From positions 1 through 64,000 of the forward strand of contig JAPZUC010000006.1 of assembly GCA_027533455.1 (NCBI GenBank): 64,000 bases of DNA, written 5' to 3'. Position numbers and translations under genes: made by a program. Below, one piece after another: positions 43,051 to 52,507 of this stretch (position 1 is the stretch's first letter; every line of letters begins with the position of its first letter). Under the pieces are notes generated by a model. It had not been told where the DNA came from, did not search any database, and was given only the letters and a program-made list of their open reading frames with translations. The DNA comes from Porphyrobacter sp. (GTDB taxonomy: Bacteria > Pseudomonadota > Alphaproteobacteria > Sphingomonadales > Sphingomonadaceae).

Positions 43051-44487
43051 ATGAGCATGATTTCCGGGCCGCTTCCGGGCAGGCTCAAACTGATGCACGG
43101 CTTCGGCGCGGTCGCCTTCGGGGTGAAGGACGGTGGCTTTTCGTTCTTCCTGCTGCCGTTCTACAATCTGGTCCTAGGGGTGGATGCGGGGATCGTCGGC
43201 GCGGCACTGGCGACGGCGTTGATCATCGATGCCTTTGCCGACCCGCTGATCGGGCACCTTTCCGACCGGACATACACCCGTTGGGGCCGCCGGTTGCCGT
43301 GGCTCTACCTTGCACCGGTGCCGCTGGCGCTGGCGTGGACGATCCTGTGGTCGCCGCCGTTCACTGGCGTGCCCACCTATGCGGAGATCGTCGCTCTGGC
43401 GGTCGGCGTGCGCCTGCTGCTGTCCGCCTGCGAAGTGCCCTCGATCAGTCTGGTGCCTGAAATAACCGGCGATTATGTCGAACGCACCACGCTGTTCCGG
43501 TACCGGTTCCTGTCGGGCTGGATCGGCGGGCTGACCATGTCGATCCTAGCCTTCACCGTGTTCCTGCCGACGCCCGAAACGCAAATGCAGCCTGATGGCT
43601 ATGCCGTGTTCGGCATGGTCGGCGCGCTGGTCATGCTGGTGTCGGTGATCGGCTCGGCAGCGGGCCAGCACCCCTATGTCGCGCGCTGGCCGGACAGCGC
43701 GCCGCCGCCCTTTTCGCTGCGGCTCGCCTTCGCCGATATCTTCGACGCCTTCCGCGAACGGGCCTTCGTGGTTTTCGCGTTCGGTGCGCTTGCGGCCTAT
43801 ATCAGCCAGGGCGTCTCGCTATCGATCACGCTCTATGTGATCCGCTACGTCTGGCAGTTCAGCGAGTTGGCCTTCAAGCTTTATCCGGTTGCGCTTGGCC
43901 TGTCTGTGGTCGCGATGTTCTTTCTGGTCGGCCCGCTGCACCGCCGTTTCGGCAAGCCGGTGACAGGCGCGCGGGCTTCCGTGCTGACGCTGATTATCGC
44001 CGGCACGCCTTATGTGCTGTTTCTCACGGGGTTATGGCCGCAGACGGGATCGGCCCTTTCGACCGTGCTGTTCATCGCCTTCACTGTCACCGCCAACACC
44101 GCAGGGGTGGTCGCGATCATCTCCGCCACTTCGATGGTCGCCGAAATCGTCGAGGCCTTCGAGGAGCGCACCGGCAAGCGGGCCGAGGGGACGTTCTATG
44201 CGGGCAACTGGCTGGTCCAGAAATCGGCGACCGGCGGCGGCATTCTGCTGACCAGCCTGATCGTCAAGGCGATCGGGCTGGAGCCGGGCACCGCGCAGGA
44301 TGCGGTCGCACCGGATGTGGTCACGAACCTTGCGCTGGCCTACCTGTTTGTGTCCGCCGTGCTGACCTTCACGGCGGCTTATTGGCTCGCCCGTTTCCCG
44401 ATTACGCGCGCCGATCACGAGGCCCGGCTTGCCTCGCGGATTGCGGGCCAGCGCGGTGCTGCGGCAGGAGCCGCGCCGCACAAATGA
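43051..44487 (+). CDS. GPH/MFS-type sugar or organic-anion symporter
   Basis: The 478-residue protein has twelve hydrophobic segments and the glycoside-pentoside-hexuronide (MelB-like) signatures GVDAGIVGAALATALIIDAFADPLIGHLSDRTYTRWGRRLPW and a later GxxxEERTGKRAEGTFYAG block. GPH members import sugars, but sphingomonad homologues often sit with acyl-CoA or sterol catabolism genes, as here, so the substrate is unknown. The ATG at 43051 is preferred (AAAGGCAGG upstream); ATG 43030 is an alternative. Upstream in-frame codons to 42790 are non-coding. Confidence 0.85.
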   Translation: MSMISGPLPGRLKLMHGFGAVAFGVKDGGFSFFLLPFYNLVLGVDAGIVGAALATALIIDAFADPLIGHLSDRTYTRWGRRLPWLYLAPVPLALAWTILWSPPFTGVPTYAEIVALAVGVRLLLSACEVPSISLVPEITGDYVERTTLFRYRFLSGWIGGLTMSILAFTVFLPTPETQMQPDGYAVFGMVGALVMLVSVIGSAAGQHPYVARWPDSAPPPFSLRLAFADIFDAFRERAFVVFAFGALAAYISQGVSLSITLYVIRYVWQFSELAFKLYPVALGLSVVAMFFLVGPLHRRFGKPVTGARASVLTLIIAGTPYVLFLTGLWPQTGSALSTVLFIAFTVTANTAGVVAIISATSMVAEIVEAFEERTGKRAEGTFYAGNWLVQKSATGGGILLTSLIVKAIGLEPGTAQDAVAPDVVTNLALAYLFVSAVLTFTAAYWLARFPITRADHEARLASRIAGQRGAAAGAAPHK

Positions 44488-44576
44488 GAGCTTGGCGCTG
44501 GCCGCGCGCTCTGCCACGGTCAGCGCAGATTCGACGTAGATTTGGTTACAATTGAGGACGAGAGAGGAACACCCCC

Positions 44577-45914
44577 ATGGATTTCGAACCCACCGAACGG
44601 CAGGCCTATTGGGCGGGCCGGGTGCGCGATTTCATCGAAACGCATGTGCGCCCCAACATGGACACCTACAAGGCGCAGGACGCCGAGGGTGGCCGCTGGA
44701 AGGTGATCCAGATCATTGAGGACAAGAAGAATCTCGCCAAGGAAGCGGGCATCTGGAACCTGTTCATGCCGCCGCGCAATGACAGCCACCACCACGTCGA
44801 TGACACCTTCGAATTCGAAGGCCCGGGCCTCACCAACCTCGAATATGCGCTGTGCGCCGAGGAAATGGGCCGCATCGGCTGGGCATCGGAAGTATTCAAC
44901 TGCTCCGCGCCCGATACCGGCAACATGGAAGTGTTCCACCGCTACGGCACCCGCGAACAGAAGGAACAGTGGCTGCGTCCGCTGATGAACGGCGAGATCC
45001 GTTCCGCCTTCCTGATGACGGAGCCGAACACCGCTTCGTCCGACGCCACCAACATCGAGACCCGCATCGAACGTGACGGCGATCATTACGTCATTAACGG
45101 GCGCAAGTGGTGGTCTTCGGGCCTCGGCGATCCGCGCTGCAAGATCGCGATCGTGATGGGCAAGACCAATCCCGATGCGCAGCGGCACGCGCAGCAATCG
45201 CAGATCCTGATGCCGATCGACAGCCACGGCGTGAACATCCTGCGCCACCTGCCGGTGTTCGGTTATGACGATGCGCCGCACGGCCACATGGAAGTCGAGA
45301 TGGTCAACGTCCGTGTTCCGGCCTCGAACATCCTGCTCGGTGAAGGGCGCGGCTTCGAGATCGCGCAAGGCCGCCTCGGGCCGGGCCGCATCCACCACTG
45401 CATGCGCACCATCGGCGTCGCCGAGGAGGCGCTGGCCAAGATGTGCCGCCGCCTGCAGGAGCGCGAAGCCTTCGGTAAGCCGGTGTACAAGCACTCGGTC
45501 TGGGAAGAGCGCGTGGCGCGCGCCCGCATCGATATCGACATGACCCGTCTGCTCTGCCTCAAGGCGGCCGACATGATGGACAAGGTCGGCAACAAGGCGG
45601 CCAAGCAGGAAATCGCGATGATCAAGGTGCAGGCGCCCAACATGGCCCTCAAGATCATCGACGATGCGATCCAGGCCCATGGCGGCGGCGGCGTGTCGGA
45701 AGATTACGGCCTTGCATCGGCCTATGCCCACCAGCGCACCCTCCGGCTCGCCGACGGGCCGGACGAAGTCCACGCCCGCTCGATCGCGCACATGGAGTTC
45801 GCCAAGCACGCCCCCGTCCCCGGTCCCACTGCCAACGCCCTGCGCGGCAATCATGGGCGGGCGGTCAATGACACCCAGAGCTTCAGCTCGGGCGACATGG
45901 GCGTGGCGAGGTAA
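44577..45914 (+). CDS. Acyl-CoA dehydrogenase (ACAD10/11-like)
   Basis: The 445-residue protein has [74 protein letters not shown], and the C-terminal [35 protein letters not shown]. It resembles the ACAD10/11 group, which acts on branched or 4-hydroxy acyl-CoA. It heads a plus-strand set with a zinc alcohol dehydrogenase and an APH-type protein (ACAD10 and ACAD11 in animals fuse the last two functions, kinase and dehydrogenase). ATG after GAGGAACACCCCC. Confidence 0.93.
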   Translation: MDFEPTERQAYWAGRVRDFIETHVRPNMDTYKAQDAEGGRWKVIQIIEDKKNLAKEAGIWNLFMPPRNDSHHHVDDTFEFEGPGLTNLEYALCAEEMGRIGWASEVFNCSAPDTGNMEVFHRYGTREQKEQWLRPLMNGEIRSAFLMTEPNTASSDATNIETRIERDGDHYVINGRKWWSSGLGDPRCKIAIVMGKTNPDAQRHAQQSQILMPIDSHGVNILRHLPVFGYDDAPHGHMEVEMVNVRVPASNILLGEGRGFEIAQGRLGPGRIHHCMRTIGVAEEALAKMCRRLQEREAFGKPVYKHSVWEERVARARIDIDMTRLLCLKAADMMDKVGNKAAKQEIAMIKVQAPNMALKIIDDAIQAHGGGGVSEDYGLASAYAHQRTLRLADGPDEVHARSIAHMEFAKHAPVPGPTANALRGNHGRAVNDTQSFSSGDMGVAR

Positions 45915-45962
45915 GCATTGTTCCCCTCCTCTCGCGAGGAGGGGAACCTAGGGAGACGACAA

Positions 45963-47051
45963 TTGGCAAAAGCCGCCATACTTGAAGCACCCGGCCAAGG
46001 CCTCCGCATTGCCGAAGTCACCTATGCCGAGCCGGGCCCGCACGAGGTGTTGATCGACACCAAGGCCTGCGGGCTGTGTCATTCGGATCTGCACTTCATC
46101 GACGGGCATTATCCGCATGCCCTGCCCTGCATTCCGGGGCACGAAGCGGCGGGAATCGTGCGCGCGGTCGGTTCCGAAGTGCGCACGGTCAAGCCGGGCG
46201 ACCACGTTGTCTCCTGCCTCTCGGCCTTCTGCGGCCACTGCGAATTCTGCGTCACGGGCCGGATGGCGCTGTGCATGGGCGCCGACACCCGCCGCATGAA
46301 GGGTGACGCATCGCGCATTGCCTTTGCCGATGGGGCACCGGTCAACCAGATGCTGAACCTTTCGGCCCTGTCCGAACAGATGCTGATCCACGAACACGCC
46401 TGCGTCGCGATCGACAAGGATATGCCGTTTGACCGCGCCGCCCTGCTGGGGTGCGCGGTCACGACCGGCGCGGGGACGATCTTCAACGCCTGCAAAGTGA
46501 CCCCGGGTGAAACCGTGCTGGTGGTCGGCTGCGGCGGCGTGGGCCTTGCCGCGATCAATGCCGCCAAGATTGCGGGCGCAGCCAAGATCATCGCCGCCGA
46601 TCCGCTCCCCGAAAAGCGCGAGCTGGCCAAGGTGCTGGGCGCGACCCACACTGTCGATGCGCTGGCCGAAGATGCCGCCAAGCAGATCATCGCCATTTCA
46701 AACGGCGGGGTCGATTGGGGGATTGAGGCGGTGGGGCGCCAAGCCTCTGCCGATCTCGCGGTGGCTTCGCTGCGGCGCGGCGGCACCGCTGTGATCCTCG
46801 GCATGATGCCCCTGGACTGCAAGGTCGGGCTTTCCGCCTTCGACCTGCTCGGCGGCAAGAAGCTGATGGGCGCGCTCATGGGGATGAACCACTTCCCCGT
46901 CGATCTGCCGCGCCTTGTCGACTTCTACCTGCGCGGGCTGCTCGATCTCGACACGATCATCGCCGAGCGCATCACGCTCAATCAGGTGAACGAAGGCTTC
47001 GACACGATGCGCAAGGGCACCTCGGCCCGCACAGTGGTGGTGTTCGACTGA
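45963..47051 (+). CDS. Zinc-dependent alcohol dehydrogenase
   Basis: The 362-residue medium-chain dehydrogenase has the catalytic-zinc block CGLCHSDLHFIDGHYPHALPCIPGHEAAG, structural-zinc cysteines in FCGHCEFCVTGRMALC, and the nucleotide-binding VLVVGCGGVGLAAINAAKIAGA. It probably oxidises a primary or hydroxy-acyl-linked alcohol with NAD. The start is taken as TTG 45963, preceded by AGGGAGACGACA; no ATG exists at a sensible place. The stop overlaps the start of the APH gene by one base (TGATG). Confidence 0.88.
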   Translation: MAKAAILEAPGQGLRIAEVTYAEPGPHEVLIDTKACGLCHSDLHFIDGHYPHALPCIPGHEAAGIVRAVGSEVRTVKPGDHVVSCLSAFCGHCEFCVTGRMALCMGADTRRMKGDASRIAFADGAPVNQMLNLSALSEQMLIHEHACVAIDKDMPFDRAALLGCAVTTGAGTIFNACKVTPGETVLVVGCGGVGLAAINAAKIAGAAKIIAADPLPEKRELAKVLGATHTVDALAEDAAKQIIAISNGGVDWGIEAVGRQASADLAVASLRRGGTAVILGMMPLDCKVGLSAFDLLGGKKLMGALMGMNHFPVDLPRLVDFYLRGLLDLDTIIAERITLNQVNEGFDTMRKGTSARTVVVFD

Positions 47052-48133
47052 TGACCGACGCTCCCAACATCGATTTCGATACCGAGATGGTCGGCACGGT
47101 CGAAGTGACCGAGAAGGACGCGCTCGACCTTGCCGCGCTGACCGCATGGTTCGAGGCCAATGTCGAAGGCTTCGAAGGCCCGATCAGCTACACCAAGTTC
47201 AAGGGCGGCCAGTCCAACCCGACCTACCGGATCGACACGCCCGCCGCGTCCTACGTGCTGCGCCGCCAGCCCTTCGGCAAGCTGCTCCCCAGCGCCCACG
47301 CGGTCGACCGCGAATATGCGGCGATGACCGGGCTTTACCCCACCGGCTTCCCGGTGCCGCGCACCTACGGGCTGTGCGAAGACCCCGAGGTGATCGGATC
47401 GAAGTTCTTCGTGATGAGCATGGCCGATGGGCGGTCCTTGTGGAACGGCGCGCTCCCCGGCCTCACACCGGAGGAACGCCGCGCGCATTACAACGCGCTG
47501 ATCGACACGATGGCGGACCTGCACCTGAACCAACCCGAAAAGATCGGGATGGGCGATTACGGCAAGCCGACCGATTACTGCGCGCGCCAGATCGCCCGCT
47601 GGACCAAGCAGTACAAGCTCTCCGAAACCGAGCTGATGCCCGAGATGGAACGGCTGATCGAATGGCTGCCGCAGACCATCCCCCCGCAGCACGGCTCGAG
47701 CGTCGTCCACGGCGACTACCGGCTCGACAACGTGATCTTCCACAAGACCGAACCGCGTATCATCGCGGTGCTCGATTGGGAGCTGTCGACACTGGGCGAT
47801 CCGATCGCCGATTTCAGCTACCTGATGCTCAACTGGCACAACCCCGCCGATGGCCGTGCGGGATTGATGGGGCTGGATATCGAGAGCCTCGGCATTCCTT
47901 CGCAGACAGAAGCGGTCGAGCGTTATGTCGCGCGCACCGGCTTCCCCGTGCCGCCGATGGATTGGTACTTCGCCTATAACCTGTTCCGCCTCGCCGGGAT
48001 CATGCAGGGCATCAAGAAGCGCGTGATCGACGGCACCGCCTCCAGCGCCCACGCACAGGCGATGAGCGACCGCGTGCGACCACTGGCGGAAAGAGCGTAT
48101 CACTTTGCTCTGGCTGCGGGGATGCCAGCGTAA
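47051..48133 (+). CDS. APH-fold phosphotransferase family protein (ACAD10/11 kinase-like)
   Basis: The 360-residue protein has the aminoglycoside-phosphotransferase fold: FKGGQSNPTYRIDTPAASYVLRRQPFGKLLPSAHAVDREY, the catalytic loop VVHGDYRLDNVIFH and the Mg motif AVLDWELSTLGDPIADFSYLM. In the ACAD10/11 family, the kinase-like domain phosphorylates 4-hydroxyacyl-CoA before the dehydrogenase acts. Here they are separate genes in the same operon, supporting that route. It is not likely to be an antibiotic-resistance enzyme. Confidence 0.92.
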   Translation: MTDAPNIDFDTEMVGTVEVTEKDALDLAALTAWFEANVEGFEGPISYTKFKGGQSNPTYRIDTPAASYVLRRQPFGKLLPSAHAVDREYAAMTGLYPTGFPVPRTYGLCEDPEVIGSKFFVMSMADGRSLWNGALPGLTPEERRAHYNALIDTMADLHLNQPEKIGMGDYGKPTDYCARQIARWTKQYKLSETELMPEMERLIEWLPQTIPPQHGSSVVHGDYRLDNVIFHKTEPRIIAVLDWELSTLGDPIADFSYLMLNWHNPADGRAGLMGLDIESLGIPSQTEAVERYVARTGFPVPPMDWYFAYNLFRLAGIMQGIKKRVIDGTASSAHAQAMSDRVRPLAERAYHFALAAGMPA

Positions 48134-48198
48134 AACTTGCCGAGGCTCTCCGGCGCGGCTAGGCGCGCAGGCATATTTCTGACCGCCGGAGACCTCGC

Positions 48199-49038
48199 AT
48201 GACCGACGCCCTGATCACCGCCATCGAAGCCGCATGGGAAAGCCGCGCGGAGATCAACACCGCCAGCACTGATGTTGCAGCGGTGGTCGACGAGGTGCTC
48301 GGCATGCTCGACTCCGGCACCGTGCGGGTCGCCGAGCCTGACGGGAATGGCGGCTGGACAGTCAACCAGTGGCTCAAGAAGGCGGTGCTCTTGAGCTTCC
48401 GCCTCAATGACAACGCCGTGGTCGATGGCGGCGCGGCGAGCGCTCCTGCCTATGACAAGGTGCCGCTGAAGTTTGCTGGCTGGGACGACACGCGCTTCCG
48501 CGATGGCGGCTTCCGCGTGGTGCCCGGGGCTGTCGTGCGGCGCGGCGCGCATATCTCCAAAGGCGCGGTGCTTATGCCGAGCTTCGTCAACATCGGTGCC
48601 TATGTGGGCGAGAACACGATGATCGACACCTGGGCAACCGTTGGCTCCTGTGCTCAGATCGGTGCCAATGTGCACATCTCGGGCGGCGCAGGGATCGGCG
48701 GTGTGCTTGAACCGCTGCAGGCCGAACCCGTCATCATCGGCGACAACGCCTTCATCGGCGCCCGCGCTGAAGTGGCCGAAGGCGTGCGCGTGGGCGAAGG
48801 TGCCGTGCTGTCGATGGGCGTTTACCTCGGCGCATCGACCAAGATCGTCGACCGCGCGACCGGCAAGATCTACATGGGCGAAGTGCCGCCCTATGCGGTG
48901 GTCGTCCCCGGCTCGATGCCCGGCAAGCCGCTGCCCGACGGCACGATGGGCCCGAGCCTTTACTGCGCCGTGATCGTCAAGACGGTCGACGCGCAGACCC
49001 GCTCCAAGACCGGCATCAACGAGCTGCTGCGCGACTGA
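48199..49038 (+). CDS. dapD: Tetrahydrodipicolinate N-succinyltransferase
   Basis: The 279-residue protein has an N-terminal helical part followed by left-handed beta-helix hexapeptide repeats: [70 protein letters not shown]. It succinylates tetrahydrodipicolinate in lysine and meso-diaminopimelate synthesis. The length is normal for the family. The ATG follows GGAGACCTCGC. Confidence 0.97.
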   Translation: MTDALITAIEAAWESRAEINTASTDVAAVVDEVLGMLDSGTVRVAEPDGNGGWTVNQWLKKAVLLSFRLNDNAVVDGGAASAPAYDKVPLKFAGWDDTRFRDGGFRVVPGAVVRRGAHISKGAVLMPSFVNIGAYVGENTMIDTWATVGSCAQIGANVHISGGAGIGGVLEPLQAEPVIIGDNAFIGARAEVAEGVRVGEGAVLSMGVYLGASTKIVDRATGKIYMGEVPPYAVVVPGSMPGKPLPDGTMGPSLYCAVIVKTVDAQTRSKTGINELLRD

Positions 49039-49146
49039 CCGGGGCGCAGGCTCGCCCTGCCGCGTTTCCGCTCCGCCCCAACAAAAGGCGGCGAAACATC
49101 TGCACCCGCGCCGCATAGTCCCCTGCCATTCCCGCAGGAGACCCCC

Positions 49147-49437
49147 ATGCAGAAACCCGACCGCCGCCCTCGCATCGACAAAACCGATGCCAAGGCAGGC
49201 AGCAACGAAGGCGTAGTCCGCTGGGTGCTGCTGATCAGCCTCACGCTCGCGATTGTCGCGATGACAGTGATCTGGGTCACCGGCGCGCTGACACAGGACC
49301 CGGTCGAAAGCCAGATGAATGTCGAACGCCGGATCGAGGCGCAGCAGGATCAGGCCGCACCGGACAACAGCTCGATCGACGGCATCACCAGCGACGATCC
49401 CGATGCAGGCGCACCCCGGACCTCCACCAGCCGATGA
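49147..49437 (+). CDS. Small single-pass membrane protein of unknown function
   Basis: The 96-residue protein has a basic N-terminus (about 20 residues), one membrane helix (WVLLISLTLAIVAMTVIWVTGAL, near residues 25-48), and an acidic, polar C-terminal half. Orientation by the positive-inside rule puts the C-terminus outside the cytoplasm. The ATG follows GCAGGAGACCCCC. The next gene overlaps by ATGA, so they are co-translated. No family is recognised. Confidence 0.7.
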   Translation: MQKPDRRPRIDKTDAKAGSNEGVVRWVLLISLTLAIVAMTVIWVTGALTQDPVESQMNVERRIEAQQDQAAPDNSSIDGITSDDPDAGAPRTSTSR

Positions 49438-49655
49438 GCGACACGTTCCGCAAGGGCCAGATCGTCAACTGGTCATGGCACGGCGGCACAGCCACGGGGC
49501 GGATCAAGGACCGCTACCAGCGAAAGGTGACACGCAAGATCAAGGGCACTGACGTCACCCGGATCGGTGATGCGGACGACCCTGCCTACCTGATCGAACA
49601 GGAAGATGGCGACGAGGTGCTGAAACTCGCCAGCGAACTCAGGCCCGCGCACTGA
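49434..49655 (+). CDS. DUF2945 (Tudor-like) small protein
   Basis: The 73-residue protein has KGQIVNWSWHGGTATGRIKDRY and DDPAYLIEQEDGDEVLKLASEL, the core of the DUF2945/hypervirulence-associated Tudor domain family. This family has an SH3-like barrel and binds unknown partners. Members are common in soil and plant-associated bacteria. It overlaps the upstream membrane-protein gene (ATGA). Confidence 0.85.
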   Translation: MSDTFRKGQIVNWSWHGGTATGRIKDRYQRKVTRKIKGTDVTRIGDADDPAYLIEQEDGDEVLKLASELRPAH

Positions 49656-49713
49656 ATGCAATATAATTTCACATTCGCGCGATAGCCGGAACCATTTGTT
49701 CCCCTTGACCGTT

Positions 49714-49750
49714 GGTTGACGTTACGGAAAGATATTCCCTAACGTCAACC
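49714..49750. promoter_or_regulatory. 37-bp near-perfect dyad overlapping a putative promoter
   Basis: The outer arms GGTTGACGTTA (49714-49724) and TAACGTCAACC (49740-49750) are exact complements, and inner GGAA/TTCC arms extend the symmetry, leaving a five-base centre. Eight bases upstream of the left arm is TTGACC (49705-49710), and AAAGAT lies about 17 bases after it, so the dyad spans a possible -10/start region of the small gene at 49766. A repressor operator or a stable 5' hairpin are the two readings. Confidence 0.6.
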
Positions 49751-49765
49751 ATGGGGAGAGCGTTC

Positions 49766-49927
49766 ATGGCCGACACCAACGAGACCGTCCGCATCAGTGA
49801 AGAAGCCGCGCGCGGTGCCGTCACCAACACCGGGCTGCGCTATGTGCTGGGCTTCAGTCTGGCTTTCGCGGTGATCGCGATGAGCCTTGTGTGGATCATC
49901 CCCGCGCTCGCCCGCGCGGCGCATTGA
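49766..49927 (+). CDS. Small single-pass membrane protein (53 residues)
   Basis: The frame MADTNETVRISEEAARGAVT is followed by one hydrophobic helix (RYVLGFSLAFAVIAMSLVWIIPALAR) and a short tail. GGGGAGAG precedes the ATG by five bases, a good ribosome binding site. A 37-bp dyad lies just upstream, suggesting specific regulation. No family is recognised. The stop abuts the stop of the convergent dipeptidase gene. Confidence 0.72.
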   Translation: MADTNETVRISEEAARGAVTNTGLRYVLGFSLAFAVIAMSLVWIIPALARAAH

Positions 49928-51238
49928 TCACTCTGCCTTCGCGGGTGGGGTGATCAGCGTTTCGATCGGAGGCTCGCCCGCTACGCTGGCGGCATAGGCC
50001 TCGGCCTCACGCATCACCCGCAGGATGTTGCGGCTCGCGATCATTTCCAGTTCGGCCTGCGAATAGCCGCGCTTGGCCAGTTCGGCGAAGAGCAGCGGAT
50101 AGCCCCGCACATCCTCGAACCCGACGGGGCCGGACGGCATCCCGTCAAAATCGCCGCCGATGCCGATATGCTCGACGCCTGCGATCTTGCGGATGTGGTC
50201 GATATGGTCGGCCATGTGCTGGATCGTTGTTGCAGGCTCGGGGCTGGCCTTGTCCCACGCGTCCATCGCCTCCGTCACCTTGGCCGGTTGCCCCTGCCAC
50301 AGCGCCTTCAGCCGCGCTTCTTCCGCAGAGCGGCGCGCAAACCACTGGCGGCGTTCTTCATTGAGGAAGCCGGGCAGCGCGACGACCATCACCACCCCGC
50401 CATTCTCGGGCAGGCGTGCAAGCACCGAATCGGGCACGTTGCGCGGATGTCCGTTTACGCCCCGCGCGCCGGAGTGGCTGAAGATCACCGGCACCTTTGC
50501 CACATCCAGCGCGTCCATCATGGTCGCTTCGCTGACGTGGGAGAGGTCGACCAGCATCCCGATGCGGTTCATTTCGCGCACCACGTCCTTGCCAAAGTCT
50601 GTGAGGCCATCGAACTTCGGATTGTCGGTCGCCGCATCCGCCCAAGGCGTGTTGCTGTTGTGCGTCAGCGTCATGTAGCGCGCGCCCAGCGCATGGAGCT
50701 GGCGCAGCACGGCCAGGCTCGATCCGATCGAATGGCCGCCCTCCATCCCCATCAGCGAGGCGATCTTGCCATCGGCCATCGCCCGCTCGACCTGATCGGC
50801 GGTGGTGGCAAAGCGCAGGGCATCGGGGTTCTTGGCGATGAGACGCTTGGTCACGTCGATCTGCTCGATCACCTCCTGCACCGCTTCGGGCTCGTCGGGG
50901 TTGGAGGGGACATAGACCGACCAGAACTGCGCCCCGACCTTGCCCTGCCGCAGCCGCACCAGATCGGTCTGCATGACCGCGCCCTGGGGGTGGGCTTCAC
51001 CCGTGTGCGTGGTGTCCTCGAAGTCGAAGGAGTTGATCTGGTTCGCGACCCGCGCGCGCAGCTGGTTGGGAACATCGTTGTGCCCGTCGAAGATCGGCGC
51101 GACTTCCAGCGCGGCATTGGCGGTGGCGGTGGCGGCAGCCTCGTCGATGACTAGGGGCTTCGCCTTCTGCGCGGCAAGCGGGCTCGCCAGAGCCAGAGCG
51201 GCGGCGACAGCGATCAATGAGGGCGCGGAGAGTTGCAT
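49928..51238 (-). CDS. Secreted M19-family membrane dipeptidase
   Basis: The 436-residue protein starts with a signal peptide ([24 protein letters not shown]) and has the zinc-binding set of renal-dipeptidase-like enzymes: [72 protein letters not shown] and [15 protein letters not shown]. It hydrolyses dipeptides, including some with D-amino acids, in the periplasm. Upstream in-frame codons to 51292 are non-coding; ATG 51238 gives the signal peptide. Confidence 0.94.
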   Translation of the reverse strand: MQLSAPSLIAVAAALALASPLAAQKAKPLVIDEAAATATANAALEVAPIFDGHNDVPNQLRARVANQINSFDFEDTTHTGEAHPQGAVMQTDLVRLRQGKVGAQFWSVYVPSNPDEPEAVQEVIEQIDVTKRLIAKNPDALRFATTADQVERAMADGKIASLMGMEGGHSIGSSLAVLRQLHALGARYMTLTHNSNTPWADAATDNPKFDGLTDFGKDVVREMNRIGMLVDLSHVSEATMMDALDVAKVPVIFSHSGARGVNGHPRNVPDSVLARLPENGGVVMVVALPGFLNEERRQWFARRSAEEARLKALWQGQPAKVTEAMDAWDKASPEPATTIQHMADHIDHIRKIAGVEHIGIGGDFDGMPSGPVGFEDVRGYPLLFAELAKRGYSQAELEMIASRNILRVMREAEAYAASVAGEPPIETLITPPAKAE

Positions 51239-51290
51239 GGGGGAGGCTCCGGAAGCTAGAGCGCGCGGGGACGCGGGCAAGGACAGACAC

Positions 51291-51743
51291 ATGGATAGCG
51301 CAGCGCTACTGATCGAACAATTGGGCCTTGCGGCTCACCCCGAAGGCGGGTGGTACAAAGAGACGTGGCGGGGCGAACCCGGGCCGGATGGCCGCGCGAG
51401 CGGCACCGCGATCATCTTCCTGCTGCGTGCGGGCGAGGCATCGCACTGGCACACGGTCGATACGGCGGAGCTGTGGATCTGGCAGGCAGGCGACCCGGTG
51501 GAGTTGCGACTGTCGGCCTCGGATGAAGGCCCCGCGCGCTCGGTTATCCTTGGCGCCGATGTGGCGGCGGGCCAGCAGCTGCAGGGCCTCGTCGCGCCGG
51601 GCGAATGGCAGGCAGCGCGGCCCTTCGGCGAGGGGGTGCATGGCTACAGTCTTGTATCCTGCGTGGTGGTGCCGGGCTTCGATTTTGCGGGCTTCCGGCT
51701 CGCCGCGCCGGGCTGGGAACCCGGAACCGGAGAGCGGGCGTGA
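51291..51743 (+). CDS. Cupin domain protein (DUF985)
   Basis: The 150-residue protein has [45 protein letters not shown] and [15 protein letters not shown], matching the DUF985 cupin family, a single beta-barrel with candidate metal or ligand-binding His residues (HWH). The function is unknown. The ATG at 51291 lies 52 bases from the divergent dipeptidase start. The DoxX-like gene overlaps its stop (GTGA). Confidence 0.9.
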   Translation: MDSAALLIEQLGLAAHPEGGWYKETWRGEPGPDGRASGTAIIFLLRAGEASHWHTVDTAELWIWQAGDPVELRLSASDEGPARSVILGADVAAGQQLQGLVAPGEWQAARPFGEGVHGYSLVSCVVVPGFDFAGFRLAAPGWEPGTGERA

Positions 51744-52144
51744 TCCGCGCTGCACTGCGCTGGCTGCTGGCGGTGTTCTATTTCGCCGCCGGGGTGATCC
51801 ACCTCGCCCTTCCCGCCCCCTTCCTCACCATCATGCCCATGTGGGTGCCAGCGCCCGAGGCGGTGGTGCTGTGGACGGGGGTGGCGGAGCTTCTCGGCGC
51901 GATCGGGCTGGTCCAGCCGTTCTCCCCGAAGCTGCGGCAGGCGGCAGGATGGGGGTTGGCGCTCTATGCGCTTTGTGTGTGGCCGGCCAACATCAATCAC
52001 TTCGCGATGGACATGGCGCGCGCCGATGGCGGGCTTGGCCTCGGTTATCACGTCCCGCGCATGATCGCCCAGCCGGTGATCATCTGGCTCGCACTGTGGG
52101 TGGGCGAATGCCTGCCCCTGCGCCGCAAGCGCGCCGCGGCATGA
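51740..52144 (+). CDS. DoxX-like small membrane protein
   Basis: The 134-residue protein has four hydrophobic segments and a DoxX-type signature, FYFAAGVIHLALPAPFLTIMPMWVPAPEAVVLWTGVAELLGAIGL. The start is the GTG at 51740 overlapping the cupin stop. Longer in-frame readings upstream run out of phase through the cupin gene and are not real. DoxX proteins have uncertain roles, often with redox or thiol-stress partners. Confidence 0.85.
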   Translation: MIRAALRWLLAVFYFAAGVIHLALPAPFLTIMPMWVPAPEAVVLWTGVAELLGAIGLVQPFSPKLRQAAGWGLALYALCVWPANINHFAMDMARADGGLGLGYHVPRMIAQPVIIWLALWVGECLPLRRKRAAA

Positions 52145-52147
52145 CGC

Positions 52148-52181
52148 AAAAACGGCGCGGACCCTTCCGGATCGCGCGCCG
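52148..52181 (-). terminator. Rho-independent terminator of the SWIB-protein gene
   Basis: On the minus strand the stem CGGCGCGCG (from 52181) pairs with CCGCGCCG (ending 52153), followed by TTTTT at 52152-52148. It lies 44 bases downstream of the SWIB gene stop and overlaps the end of the converging DoxX-like transcript. Confidence 0.82.
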
Positions 52182-52224
52182 CTGATGCTTCAAGTCTGAA
52201 GAGCGCCCGCAGGCGCCCCGCAGC

Positions 52225-52479
52225 TTACTTGAGGTGCTTGCTGACCGCAGCGGTCATCTTGAACATCGAGATCTGGTCCTTGCCGATCACGGCGCCGAGC
52301 TTGGCGTCGGGATTGATCTGACGCTTGTCCTTGGTGTCCTGCAGGCCGTTGGCCTTGATGTATTCCCACACCTTCGAGGTCACCTGGGCGCGGGTCATCG
52401 GGCCCTTGCCGATCACCGCTTCGAGGTCACCCGAAAGCGTTACCGGCTTCTGAAGTGCATTGGTCGATCCAGCCATCAT
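52225..52479 (-). CDS. SWIB/MDM2-domain protein
   Basis: The 84-residue protein is essentially one SWIB domain: MTRAQVTSKVWEYIKANGLQD, then KDKRQINPDAKLGAVIGKDQISMFKMTAAVSKHL. In eukaryotes the domain belongs to chromatin remodelling factors and MDM2. Stand-alone bacterial versions occur in chlamydiae, bacteroidetes and many alphaproteobacteria; a nucleoid or topoisomerase-related role is suspected. AAGGGAG precedes the start ATGATG. An intrinsic terminator follows the gene. Confidence 0.93.
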   Translation of the reverse strand: MMAGSTNALQKPVTLSGDLEAVIGKGPMTRAQVTSKVWEYIKANGLQDTKDKRQINPDAKLGAVIGKDQISMFKMTAAVSKHLK

Positions 52480-52507
52480 CTACTCCCTTATGTAAGTGGC
52501 AGGTTGA

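Noticed and set aside
47051..48133. Aminoglycoside resistance gene
   Set aside because: The APH fold is present, but operon context and similarity to the ACAD10/11 kinase-like domain point to CoA metabolism.
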